Shown: one piece after another, positions 1 through 6,626 of the stretch | How positions within the stretch are numbered: the stretch's first letter is position 1 | Layout of the letters: the number at the start of each line of letters is the position of its first letter | NCBI GenBank assembly: GCA_947479995.1 | Contig: CANKBT010000052.1 | Location: forward strand, 1-13,455 | Length of the DNA stretch: 13,455 nt | Source of the DNA: Frankiaceae bacterium | GTDB taxonomy: Bacteria; Actinomycetota; Actinomycetes; Mycobacteriales; SCTD01 | Reading direction: 5' to 3' | Translations under genes and position numbers: made by a program | Notes under the pieces: model-generated | Databases searched by the model: none | What the model was told of the DNA's origin: nothing | The model's input: only the letters and a program-made list of their open reading frames with translations

Positions 1-761
1 AGCGCGGCGGCCGTGGCCACCTCGACGAGCGCGCCGAGCACGTCGCCCGTCACGCCGCCGAGCCGGCGCACGCAGTGCCGGAGCAGCCCGAGCGCGACCA
101 GCAGGCCGGCGGCCACCGCGCCGAGCGACCGCAGCGCGTCGCCCCCGTCACCGGCGAGCCGCCCGGCCGCCGCGGCGAGGGCGGCGGTGAGCACCACGAG
201 CCCCACGGCCACGGCGCCGCGGACGGTGCCCGCGACGAGCGCGCCGAGCCCGGTGGGCGTCGCGCCGGGCGTCGCGGGCGTGCACGCCGCCGTCACGGCC
301 AGCCGCCCGGCGACCGCGGCGACGACGACCGCGAGCACCCCGCGGTCGGCGGTGACGCAGGCGGCGAGGGCGGCGACCTGCACGAGCAGCACGAGCACGA
401 GGGCGGCCGCGCCGAGCGCGCCCGCGCCCGGCTCCTTCATGATCTCGCGCGCCCGCTCCGGCGGGGCGTACGACGCGAGGCCGTCGACGGTGTCGACGAG
501 GCCGTCGAGGTGCAGGCCCCGGGTGAGCAGGGCCAGCGCGGCGACGGCGCCGGCCGCGGGCAGCAGGGCCGACGCCGTGACCGCCGACAGGCCGGCCAGC
601 ACGAGCGCCGCGAGCCCGCCGAGCACGAGCCCAACGAGCGGCGCGAGGGCCATCGCGGCGCCCGCGGTGCGCCGGTCGAGCGCGACCGGCGCGCGCACGC
701 GCAGCACGGTGAGCGTCGTGACGGCCAGCCGCAGGCCCTGCGCGGCCGCCCGGTCAGCCAC
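1..761 (-). CDS. cobS: Adenosylcobinamide-GDP ribazoletransferase CobS (3' end beyond window)
   Basis: CobS is the integral membrane enzyme that joins adenosylcobinamide-GDP to alpha-ribazole(-5'-phosphate), the last assembly step of cobalamin. The reading frame begins at GTG 761 (VADRAAAQGLRLAV) and stays open to the left edge, giving about 253 codons, close to the family's usual length, so only a few C-terminal residues should be missing. Visible signatures are the acidic metal-binding motif HLDGLVDTVDGL at residues 84-95 (Asp86, Asp90, Asp93), the following EIMKEPGAGALGA segment, and the C-terminal GGVTGDVLGA motif at residues 235-244. Between them lie several Ala/Leu/Val-rich stretches expected to span the membrane. 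The start overlaps the 3' end of cobT by 8 bases, so it is the third gene of a coupled MBL-cobU / cobT / cobS operon. The identity is secure; the exact start is less so. Confidence 0.93.
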   Translation of the reverse strand, partial: MADRAAAQGLRLAVTTLTVLRVRAPVALDRRTAGAAMALAPLVGLVLGGLAALVLAGLSAVTASALLPAAGAVAALALLTRGLHLDGLVDTVDGLASYAPPERAREIMKEPGAGALGAAALVLVLLVQVAALAACVTADRGVLAVVVAAVAGRLAVTAACTPATPGATPTGLGALVAGTVRGAVAVGLVVLTAALAAAAGRLAGDGGDALRSLGAVAAGLLVALGLLRHCVRRLGGVTGDVLGALVEVATAAA

Positions 762-1452
762 CGGCGAGCCCGACCCCGCGCAGCAGCACGTGCAGGGCCA
801 GCGCGGCCCCCTCCGGGCGGTCCAGCCGCAGGTCGAGCAGGGGCACCAGGCCGAGGTCGGACAGCGCGCGCGCCGTGGCCCCGGCCGGCGGCGAGCAGCC
901 GGCGAGCAGCCAGTCGGCCGTGCCCGGCCCGACGCGCTCGGCGAGCAGTGCCGCGGCGACGACGTCGGCGGCGCCCGACAGCAGCACCGGCGTGCGCCGC
1001 ACCGCGCACTGCCCGAGCACGCCCGCCAGCCCGGCGACCGCCTCGACGCCGAGGGCCGCGACGAGCCGCGTCGGGTCGGCGCGGTGCGGCCGCCCGGCAC
1101 GCAGGCCGTCGCGCACGGCGGCCACCCGGCCCGCCCAGCCCGGCGCGGCGGCGGTGCCGACGGCCGCGACCGGCTCGAGGTCGAGCAGCACGGCGAGCAG
1201 GCCGAGGGCGCGGTCACCGCCGTCCGAGGAGCCGGCGGCGACGACGAGGTCGGCGCCGCCGTCGACGAGCGCGTCGGCCGCCGCGACGCCGGCCTGCCAG
1301 TCCGCCGCGGCCGGGGCGTCGACCACGCGGGCGGGCGCGACCGGCGGCCAGGCGCCCTGCGCGCGGGCCAGGCGCACCAGCGGCGGACCGAGCGCGCCGA
1401 GCTGCGGCGCCGCCGCCTCCAGCGCGTCGGGGGGCTCGGGGTAGGTCCTCAC
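754..1452 (-). CDS. cobT: Short CobT-like nicotinate-nucleotide:dimethylbenzimidazole phosphoribosyltransferase
   Basis: CobT-family proteins move phosphoribose from nicotinate mononucleotide to dimethylbenzimidazole, making alpha-ribazole phosphate for CobS. The GTG start at 1452 overlaps the upstream stop as GTGA and has a good ribosome site (GAGGAG) 6-7 bases ahead. The product is 232 residues, against roughly 350 that I know for the family. The N-terminal PQLGALGPPLVRLARAQGAWPP resembles the usual PPGSLGRLEELA..QG. The C-terminal half also matches (ALGVEAVAGLAG, RRTPVLLSGAADVVAAALLA, LGLVPLLDL, then RPEGAALAL, whose Glu aligns with the catalytic Glu of the LGEGSGAA motif). The roughly 100-residue stretch between these, which normally holds the ADHGV and GGAAINVLA motifs, is absent, and the GEMGIGNTT motif reads AAGSSDGGD. 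It may have altered base specificity or low activity. The family call is supported by position between cobU and cobS. Confidence 0.82.
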   Translation of the reverse strand: MRTYPEPPDALEAAAPQLGALGPPLVRLARAQGAWPPVAPARVVDAPAAADWQAGVAAADALVDGGADLVVAAGSSDGGDRALGLLAVLLDLEPVAAVGTAAAPGWAGRVAAVRDGLRAGRPHRADPTRLVAALGVEAVAGLAGVLGQCAVRRTPVLLSGAADVVAAALLAERVGPGTADWLLAGCSPPAGATARALSDLGLVPLLDLRLDRPEGAALALHVLLRGVGLAGG

Positions 1453-2735
1453 CGCAGTCTCCTCGGGATGCCGGCGACGACCTGCACGACCTCGTCCGCG
1501 CCCGCGGCGAGCACGGCCGTGGCGGTGCCGAGCAGGTCGCGGAAGACGCGGCCCGACCGGTGCTCGGGCACGACGCCCGCGCCGACCTCGGGGGCGACGA
1601 GCACGACGGGCACGCGCGCCGCGCGCCAGGCCGCCTCGAGCCGGGCGAGCGCCGGCGCGACGGCCGCCTCGTCCCAGCCGGCGTCGTCGAGCACGCGCAC
1701 CAGCCACAGGCCGAGGTCGTCGACGAGCACGGGCCCGTCGGCGTCGGCCAGCACCGCGGCGACGTCGCCCGTCTCGACGGTCGTCCAGTCGGCCGGGCGC
1801 CGCAGCACGTGCGCGGCGACCCGCGCCGACCACTCGTCGTCACCGGGCCGGTCGGGCGCGGTGGCCACGTAGGTGACGGCGCCCTGCACCTGCGCCTCGG
1901 CGTACGCCGACTTGCCGGAGCGGGCGGCGCCGAGCACCAGCACGCGCCGGCCGGCGGGCGAGCCGGTGTCGAGCACCTGCCCGTCGCGCGCGGCCGCCGC
2001 GCCCCAGGAGGCCAGCAGCGCGTCGAGCACGTCGGGCGGCGGGTTGCCGTGGCCGAGGTGCGTGGCGAGCACGCGCGTCGAGGCCGTCACCGCCCCGGCG
2101 GCGCGCAGCCGGTCGACCTGCTGCGGCCAGGTCGCCAGGTCGAGGTGGGTGCGCGCGCCCGAGCTCGTCAGCTCGAGCAGCACGAGGTCGTACGCCCGGT
2201 CGGCGGCGAGCGCGACGGCCGCGTCGGGCAGCACGCCGGTGTCGGTGGCGTAGAGCAGGCGCCCGCCGTCCGGGCCCGTGACGTCGTAGAGCACCGGCCC
2301 GTCCTCGCCGTGCGCCGCGGGCAGCACCCGCACCCGGTGCCCCGCCACCTCGAGCGCGTCGCCGGCCGCGACCGGCCGCAGCTCGACGGCGCGCGACGCC
2401 CGGCGCCCCAGCACCGCCAGCGCGGCCGGCGGCCCGGCGACGACGAGCGGCGCCTCGTCGCGCTGCCAGCTGCGCCACATGAGCGGCGCGGCGGCGGCGT
2501 GGTCGTCGTGCGCGTGGGTGACGAGCACGGCCTGCACGCCGGCGAGGTCGACGCCCTGGCGCAGCGCCGCGCGCGGCAGCTCCGGCCCGAGGTCGAGCAG
2601 CAGCCGGTCGTCGACGAGCGCGCCGGCCTGGCCGCGCAGCACGCCCTGCGCGACGGCGGCGGCGCACGACGCGCAGCGGCACCACGGGTCGGGCCAGCCG
2701 TCCGAGGCACCCGTGCCGAGCAGCCGCACGCGCAT
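1449..2735 (-). CDS. cobU: MBL-fold (PhnP-like) hydrolase fused to CobU kinase/guanylyltransferase
   Basis: This is a two-domain protein of 428 residues. Residues 1 to about 250 form a metallo-beta-lactamase-fold domain. It begins MRVRLLGTGASDGWPDPWCRC, with Cys19, Cys21 and Cys24 placed like the structural zinc cysteines of PhnP, and carries HAHDDH (His74, His76, Asp78, His79), His142, Asp165 in YATDTG, and His226 in THLGHG. Residues about 263-428 form CobU, which phosphorylates adenosylcobinamide and then transfers GMP. It shows the P-loop GAARSGKS (269-276), the AAHVLRRP segment with the expected guanylylated His, LVDDLGLWL, and APEVGAGVVP. The ATG at 2735 fits the MBL family start; no strong ribosome site precedes it. 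The stop overlaps cobT by 4 bases (GTGA). I recall similar fusions in other actinobacteria. The substrate of the MBL domain is unknown; a phosphoesterase role in B12 assembly is only inference. Confidence 0.9.
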   Translation of the reverse strand: MRVRLLGTGASDGWPDPWCRCASCAAAVAQGVLRGQAGALVDDRLLLDLGPELPRAALRQGVDLAGVQAVLVTHAHDDHAAAAPLMWRSWQRDEAPLVVAGPPAALAVLGRRASRAVELRPVAAGDALEVAGHRVRVLPAAHGEDGPVLYDVTGPDGGRLLYATDTGVLPDAAVALAADRAYDLVLLELTSSGARTHLDLATWPQQVDRLRAAGAVTASTRVLATHLGHGNPPPDVLDALLASWGAAAARDGQVLDTGSPAGRRVLVLGAARSGKSAYAEAQVQGAVTYVATAPDRPGDDEWSARVAAHVLRRPADWTTVETGDVAAVLADADGPVLVDDLGLWLVRVLDDAGWDEAAVAPALARLEAAWRAARVPVVLVAPEVGAGVVPEHRSGRVFRDLLGTATAVLAAGADEVVQVVAGIPRRLR

Positions 2736-2740
2736 GCGCC

Positions 2741-2746
2741 TAGCCT
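2741..2746 (+). promoter_or_regulatory. Possible -10 box for the 2786 gene
   Basis: TAGCCT fits the actinobacterial TANNNT -10 pattern and would start a transcript near 2753, with a leader of about 33 bases ending in the AGGGAG ribosome site at 2775-2780, five bases before ATG 2786. I see no convincing -35. The 50-base gap to the divergent MBL-cobU gene leaves no room for a cobalamin riboswitch. Confidence 0.3.
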
Positions 2747-2785
2747 GCCGCACGGAGCCCGCCGCACCGACGACAGGGAGCACGC

Positions 2786-2993
2786 ATGGCCTGGACCTGG
2801 CGCTACGAGACCGCCGACGGGAGCCCCGTCGCGGCCGAGGGACTGCCGGTCGAGGAGTTCCCCTCGCAGGCCGACGCCGAGAGCTGGGTCGGGGAGACCT
2901 GGCGCGAGCTGCTCGACGGCGGCGTGGCGCAGGTGACGCTGTTCGACGGCGACCGGAAGGTGTACGGGCCCGATGGGGCTGGACGTCCTCTGA
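2786..2993 (+). CDS. Small conserved actinobacterial protein, 3' end frameshifted
   Basis: ATG 2786 follows a good ribosome site (AGGGAG, 5-base spacing). The first 62 residues (MAWTWRYETADG... PSQADAESWVGETWRELLDGGVA... KVYGP) match a roughly 65-70-residue soluble protein family that I recall as widespread, stand-alone and uncharacterised in actinobacteria, usually ending YGPMSL plus a few residues. Here CCC (Pro62) is followed by GAT in frame. Skipping the single G at 2972 gives ATGGGGCTGGACGTCCTCTGA, that is MGLDVL and a stop at 2991-2993, exactly the expected kind of ending. As sequenced, the frame instead reads on through DGAGRPLT into the hydrolase, making one 342-residue open frame from 2786 to 3814. 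The extra G is either a sequencing error or a real one-base insertion that fused two genes. Function unknown. Confidence 0.7.
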
Positions 2994-2995
2994 CC

Positions 2996-3814
2996 GTGTC
3001 GCGCCGCCGCCTCCTGGGCCTGCTCGGTGCGCTCGGCCTGGTCGGCTGCACCGGCGGCCGCACGCGCACGCCGGCGGGGGTCGTGCGCCGCGTGGAGGCG
3101 TACGGCGACGGCCCGCTCGCGCGCGGCGAGTGGTGGGTGCCCGACCGCCCCGGCCGGCTCCCGACGGTCGTGCTCGTGCACGGCGGCTACTGGGAGCCCG
3201 GCTACGACCGGTCCCTCGAGGACCCGGTGGCGGCCGACCTCGCCGGTCGCGGCTACCTGGTCTGGAACGTCGACTACCGCGCCGCCGACGCGGCCTGGCC
3301 CGCCACGCTGCTCGACGTCGCGGCCGCGCACGACCACGCCGCGCGCGACGCCCGCGTCGACCCGGCGCGCACGGCCGTCGTCGGCCACTCGGCGGGCGGG
3401 CACCTCGCGCTGTGGCTGGCCTCGCGTCGTCGGCTGCCCGCCGGTGCGCCGGGCGCCGACCCGTCGGCACCGCCGCCCGCGCTCTGCGTCGCGCAGGCGC
3501 CGGTCGCCGCGCTCGTCGAGGGCGTCGCGCTCGGGCTCGGCGGGGGCGCCGTGCCCGCGCTGCTCGACGGCACGCCCGACGACGTGCCGGACCGCTACGC
3601 CGTCACCGACCCGGTGGCGCTCGCGCCGACCGGCGTGCCGACCGTGCTGCTGCACAGCGCGCGCGACGACCTCGTCCCGCTGTCGCAGAGCGAGGCGTAC
3701 GTCGCGGCGGACCCCGCCGCCCGGCTGGTGCGGGTGCCCGGCGACCACTTCGCGCACCTGGACCCGCGCTCGTCCGCCCTCGACGCGCTGCGCGCCGAGC
3801 TCGTCGCCCTGTGA
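2996..3814 (+). CDS. Exported alpha/beta hydrolase, Tat-type lipoprotein signal (in frame with upstream gene)
   Basis: The GTG at 2996 gives a 272-residue protein beginning VSRRRLLGLLGALGLVGC: a twin-arginine-like SRRRLLG motif, a hydrophobic core and a lipobox LVGC with Cys18. It is therefore probably a membrane-anchored extracytoplasmic lipoprotein. The hydrolase fold follows: HGGYW at 62-66 (oxyanion hole), nucleophile Ser132 in GHSAGG, Asp225 in HSARDDLVP and His251 in GDHFAHL. This resembles the BD-FAE / prolyl-oligopeptidase-like esterases; the substrate cannot be told. Without an extra base at 2972, the upstream small gene would stop at 2993, two bases before this GTG, implying translational coupling. 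In the sequence as given, the frame is open from ATG 2786, which would bury the signal peptide inside a 342-residue fusion. It ends 10 bases from the converging lipoprotein gene. Confidence 0.85.
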   Translation: MSRRRLLGLLGALGLVGCTGGRTRTPAGVVRRVEAYGDGPLARGEWWVPDRPGRLPTVVLVHGGYWEPGYDRSLEDPVAADLAGRGYLVWNVDYRAADAAWPATLLDVAAAHDHAARDARVDPARTAVVGHSAGGHLALWLASRRRLPAGAPGADPSAPPPALCVAQAPVAALVEGVALGLGGGAVPALLDGTPDDVPDRYAVTDPVALAPTGVPTVLLHSARDDLVPLSQSEAYVAADPAARLVRVPGDHFAHLDPRSSALDALRAELVAL

Positions 3815-3824
3815 GCGCCGCGGC

Positions 3825-4784
3825 CTACTGGTAGGTGATGAGCTCGGGCCGGGGCACGAGCGCCATCGCCTCCTCGGGCGTCATGAGGTCGGTGTCCTCG
3901 TCGTAGAAGAGCTTGAAGCCGTTGCGCAGCGGCGGGGTCTTCAGGCTCAGCAGGTCGTAGACCTCGCGCTTGACGCCCTGGGTCCCGAAGCCGTCGAGGT
4001 GCACGACGATCTCGAGCCCGGGCCGCTGCCGGACCGCCTCCCGGTCGGGCAGCATCGACGCGCGGAACTGGTGCACGACGAGGACCTTCTGCGGCAGGTC
4101 GCCCTCGGTGACGAGCTGCTGGAGGTACTCCGACACGGCGTTGACCTCGGCGGCCGTCGTGCTGCCGATCTGCCGGCCGGGCCGCTGCCCGGGCTGCAGC
4201 ACCCACTCGGGGTCGAGGGCCAGGCCGACGTCGGGCTCGCGCAGGAAGGCCTCGTAGGCCTTGGCCTGGTCGAGGAAGCGGGCGGTGCCGGGCTGCAGGT
4301 CGAGGATGAGCAGCGCGCCGGCGCGCCGCGCGGCGTCGAGGTAGCGCTGCACCTGCGCGGGCTCGATCGGCGCGCTGTAGTCGCCGTCGGCGCCCGGGGC
4401 GCGCTGCGCCACCGTGGTGATGAGCTCGAACGCCGGCAGCACCGGGCGGCCGGAGGCGGGCCCGAACGGCGCGGCGGCCGCCGCCAGCGCGGCGGCCTGC
4501 GCGTCGGGCTCGCCCTGGCCGAGCACGCCGAGGTCGCCGCGCCCGGCGACGGTGCCGTAGTAGGCGACCACGGTGTGCTCGGGGAAGACCGAGCGCCCGC
4601 CGCCGGGGAGCGCCGGGCGGGGCGCCGTCGGGGTGGTGACCGCGGGGGAGGGGGGAGCGGGCGGGGCGGTCGCCGCGGCGGCCGGCGCCTCCGGCGGCGC
4701 GCTCGCCTGCTCGTCCTGCTCGCCCGCGCTGCCGCACGCGGTGGCGGCGAGCAGGACGAGCGGCAGCAGCGCCGTGCGGCGCAC
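3825..4784 (-). CDS. Putative lipoprotein of unknown function, possibly TIM-barrel-like
   Basis: This 319-residue protein starts at GTG 4784 with a lipoprotein signal: basic RR, hydrophobic LLPLVLLAA and lipobox ATAC (Cys17). A low-complexity Ala/Pro/Thr linker of about 40 residues, as in actinobacterial cell-envelope lipoproteins, follows. The folded part starts near HTVVAYYGT and includes LILDLQPG, FLREPDVGLALDPEW, VLVVHQF and IVVHLDGFG. These beta-strand segments ending in acidic or aromatic residues suggest a glycoside-hydrolase-like (beta/alpha)8 barrel, but I do not recognise a named family. Its start shares one base with the stop of the DUF3043 gene (TAGTG), so the two are translationally coupled. 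It converges on the hydrolase gene with a 10-base gap. That it is a real gene and a lipoprotein is well supported; the fold is inference. Confidence 0.82.
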   Translation of the reverse strand: MRRTALLPLVLLAATACGSAGEQDEQASAPPEAPAAAATAPPAPPSPAVTTPTAPRPALPGGGRSVFPEHTVVAYYGTVAGRGDLGVLGQGEPDAQAAALAAAAAPFGPASGRPVLPAFELITTVAQRAPGADGDYSAPIEPAQVQRYLDAARRAGALLILDLQPGTARFLDQAKAYEAFLREPDVGLALDPEWVLQPGQRPGRQIGSTTAAEVNAVSEYLQQLVTEGDLPQKVLVVHQFRASMLPDREAVRQRPGLEIVVHLDGFGTQGVKREVYDLLSLKTPPLRNGFKLFYDEDTDLMTPEEAMALVPRPELITYQ

Positions 4785-5320
4785 TACGCGCGCCGGCGCA
4801 GGAGCGGGCCGGGCCTGACGCGCGGCGGCGGCACCCGGAAGCGGCGGATCGTGATGGTGCGCAGCAGGCCGTAGCCGACGTGCCCGCGGGTGCGCGCCTC
4901 CTCCGGGTGCTCGACGGCGATGCGGCGGCGCAGCACGCGCGTCAGCACCACGCTGTCGACCACGACGAGCAGCAGCACGAGCGTGTAGAGCCGGGTCGCG
5001 ACCGCGATGACCGGCTCGTTCTGGCTGATCGAGGCCAGCAGGAAGGCGAAGACGACCGGGATGACGAGCACGGCGACGTTGCGCCGCGCGTCGACGACGT
5101 CGCGCACCAGCGCGCGCACCGGGCCCTGGTCGCGCTTGAGCATCCGCGGCGCGTCGCGCTCCGGCCGGCCGGCCGCGCGCGCCTCGGCCTGCTTGGCGCG
5201 CAGCCGCTTCGCCGCCTCGCGCCGGGTGGTGGGCGGCGGCGGCACGGGGCCGGTGCGCCGGCCCTGCGCGTCACGGCGCTTGGGGGTCGGCCGGCCCTTG
5301 CCGGCGGGCTGCTCGCTCAC
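4784..5320 (-). CDS. DUF3043 family membrane protein
   Basis: This 178-residue protein has a long, basic cytoplasmic N-terminus (GKGRPTPKRRDAQGRR, then an Arg/Lys/Ala-rich probable helix at about 33-55), the signature QGPVRALVRDVVDARRN at 65-81, and two predicted membrane spans at about 82-99 and 104-126. A basic C-terminal tail carries RGHVGYGLLRTITIRRFR. This layout matches the actinobacterial DUF3043 family, which I recall as located near cob and adoK genes in mycobacteria; no biochemical function is known to me. The GTG start at 5320 is favoured because a TAGGGT -10 box ends 7 bases upstream, predicting a leaderless mRNA. The stop overlaps the start of the downstream lipoprotein gene by one base, suggesting joint expression. 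Confidence 0.9.
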   Translation of the reverse strand: MSEQPAGKGRPTPKRRDAQGRRTGPVPPPPTTRREAAKRLRAKQAEARAAGRPERDAPRMLKRDQGPVRALVRDVVDARRNVAVLVIPVVFAFLLASISQNEPVIAVATRLYTLVLLLVVVDSVVLTRVLRRRIAVEHPEEARTRGHVGYGLLRTITIRRFRVPPPRVRPGPLLRRRA

Positions 5321-5326
5321 GTCACG

Positions 5327-5332
5327 ACCCTA
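5327..5332 (-). promoter_or_regulatory. Leaderless promoter -10 box for the DUF3043 gene
   Basis: On the minus strand, TAGGGT (TANNNT) has its last T seven bases before the G of GTG 5320, which places the transcription start on the first base of the start codon. No ribosome site is present, as expected for a leaderless message. No clear -35 is visible. The box lies in the 49-base gap after nadA, so this pair need not depend on nadA transcription. Confidence 0.55.
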
Positions 5333-5369
5333 GCCAGGAAGCGGCCGGCGCCCGCCGGCGAGACGGCCC

Positions 5370-6545
5370 TCAGGGCAGGGCGAGCATCTGGTCGAGCGCC
5401 GCCCGGGCCTGCGCCGCCTCGACGGGGTCGACGACGATGCGGTTCGGCACGCGGCCGGCGACCAGCTCCTCGAGCGCCCAGACCAGGTGCGGCAGGTCGA
5501 TGCGGTTCATCGTCGAGCAGAAGCAGACCGTGCGGTCGAGGAAGACCACCGTCTTGTCGGGGTGGGCCTGCGCGAGCCGGCGCACGAGGTTGAGCTCGGT
5601 GCCGATGGCCCACGCCGAGCCGGCGGGGGCCGCCTCCAGCGCCTTGATGATGAACTCGGTGGAGCCGACGAGGTCGGCGGCCTCGACCACCTCGTGCCGG
5701 CACTCCGGGTGCACGAGCACGGTCACGCCGGGCACCCGCTCGCGGACCTCGCGCACGCTGTCGACCGTGAAGCGGCCGTGCACCGAGCAGTGGCCCTTCC
5801 ACAGGATCATCCGCGCGTCGCGCAGCTGCTGCGCCGTGAGGCCGCCGCCCGGCTTGTGCGGGTCGTAGAGCACGCAGTCGTCGAGCGTCAGGCCCATCTC
5901 GCGCACGGCGGTGTTGCGGCCGAGGTGCTGGTCGGGCAGGAACAGCACCTTCTCGCCCTTGCCGTACGCCCAGGTGAGCGCCCGGGCGGCGTTGCTGGAC
6001 GTGCAGATCGTGCCGCCGTGCCGGCCGGTGAAGGCCTTGATGGCGGCGCTGGAGTTCATGTAGCTCACGGGCACGACGTCGTCGGCGACGCCGGCCTCGA
6101 CGAGGACGTCCCAGCACTCCTCGACCTGCTCGAAGGTGGCCATGTCGGCCATCGAGCAGCCGGCGGCGAGGTCGGGCAGCACGACCGCCTGGTCGGGGCC
6201 GGTGAGCACGTCCGCCGACTCGGCCATGAAGTGCACGCCGCAGAAGACGACGAACTCCGCCTCGGGGCGGGCGGCGGCCTGCTGCGCGAGCTTGAAGGAG
6301 TCGCCGGTCACGTCGGCGAAGGCGATGACCTCGTCGCGCTGGTAGTGGTGGCCGAGCACGAAGACGCGGTCGCCGAGGGCGTCCTTGGCGGCGCGGGCGC
6401 GGGCCACGAGCGTGGGGTCCGACGCGGGCGGCAGGTCACCGGGGCAGTCGACGCCGCGCTCGGAGTCGGGGTCGCGCTGCCGTCCGAGCAGCAGCAGGGC
6501 GAGCGGGCTCGCCTCGACGCCGGGCATGAGCTCGAGCTCCGTCAT
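5370..6545 (-). CDS. nadA: Quinolinate synthase NadA
   Basis: NadA condenses iminoaspartate with dihydroxyacetone phosphate to form quinolinate, the precursor of NAD, using an oxygen-sensitive [4Fe-4S] cluster. The 391-residue product shows the cluster cysteines: Cys102 in VFCGVHFMAESA, Cys253 in KGHCSVHGRF and Cys343 (or 341) in CFCSTMNRIDLPHL. Other family motifs are GHHYQRDEV (65-73), DLAAGCSMADM (125-135), SYMNSSAAIKA (161-171) and HPECRHEV. ATG 6545 has a GAGGAG ribosome site at ideal spacing. The roughly 45-residue N-terminal extension before the catalytic fold is in line with long actinobacterial forms. The nadB and nadC genes are not next to it; the 3' neighbour is DUF3043. A perfect inverted repeat in its leader suggests local repression. 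Confidence 0.97.
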   Translation of the reverse strand: MTELELMPGVEASPLALLLLGRQRDPDSERGVDCPGDLPPASDPTLVARARAAKDALGDRVFVLGHHYQRDEVIAFADVTGDSFKLAQQAAARPEAEFVVFCGVHFMAESADVLTGPDQAVVLPDLAAGCSMADMATFEQVEECWDVLVEAGVADDVVPVSYMNSSAAIKAFTGRHGGTICTSSNAARALTWAYGKGEKVLFLPDQHLGRNTAVREMGLTLDDCVLYDPHKPGGGLTAQQLRDARMILWKGHCSVHGRFTVDSVREVRERVPGVTVLVHPECRHEVVEAADLVGSTEFIIKALEAAPAGSAWAIGTELNLVRRLAQAHPDKTVVFLDRTVCFCSTMNRIDLPHLVWALEELVAGRVPNRIVVDPVEAAQARAALDQMLALP

Positions 6546-6581
6546 GGCACTCCTCGGGGGACGTCCGGGTGCGGCGCCAGA

Positions 6582-6600
6582 TGTCGTCGCGGTGACGACA
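6582..6600. promoter_or_regulatory. Perfect inverted repeat in nadA leader, candidate operator
   Basis: TGTCGTC-GCGGT-GACGACA is a perfect 7-bp inverted repeat with a 5-base spacer. It sits 37 bases upstream of nadA ATG 6545, and 26 bases before the divergent kinase start. On the nadA side it lies downstream of a possible -10 (TAGTCT, complement of 6615-6620). It could be bound by an NAD-pathway repressor such as NrtR, but I cannot confirm a consensus match. An RNA hairpin in the nadA leader is an alternative. Confidence 0.45.
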
Positions 6601-6614
6601 ACCTCCGCGAGGGC

Positions 6615-6620
6615 AGACTA
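6615..6620 (-). promoter_or_regulatory. nadA: Possible -10 box for nadA
   Basis: The minus strand reads TAGTCT (TANNNT), predicting a start near 6608 and a leader of about 63 bases that contains the 6582-6600 inverted repeat. No convincing -35 is seen, so this is weak evidence. Confidence 0.3.
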
Positions 6621-6626
6621 CTTCCC

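Noticed and set aside
2736..2785. Cobalamin riboswitch ahead of the cob operon
   Set aside because: Only 50 bases separate the divergent starts, far too short, and no B12-box-like sequence is seen.
75..2936. 953-codon plus-strand open frame, and a 619-codon frame from 13, over the cob operon
   Set aside because: They are antisense to the cob genes; the Arg/Ala/Gly/Pro-rich low-complexity translations show no family motif. Such long shadows are expected at this GC content.
2736..3470. N-terminal extension of the MBL-CobU frame to position 3470
   Set aside because: The upstream part is antisense to the hydrolase gene and is Arg/Pro-rich without motifs; MRVRLLGTG at 2735 is the normal MBL start.
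3824..3835. CCTACTGGTAGG, resembling the adoK operator half-sites
   Set aside because: It lies at the 3' end of a coding region, has a different spacing from the three operators, and is likely chance.
5344..5359. GCCGGC-GCCC-GCCGGC hairpin after nadA
   Set aside because: The stem has only 6 bp with no T-tract; such repeats of GCCGGC are common in this composition, so it is not called a terminator.
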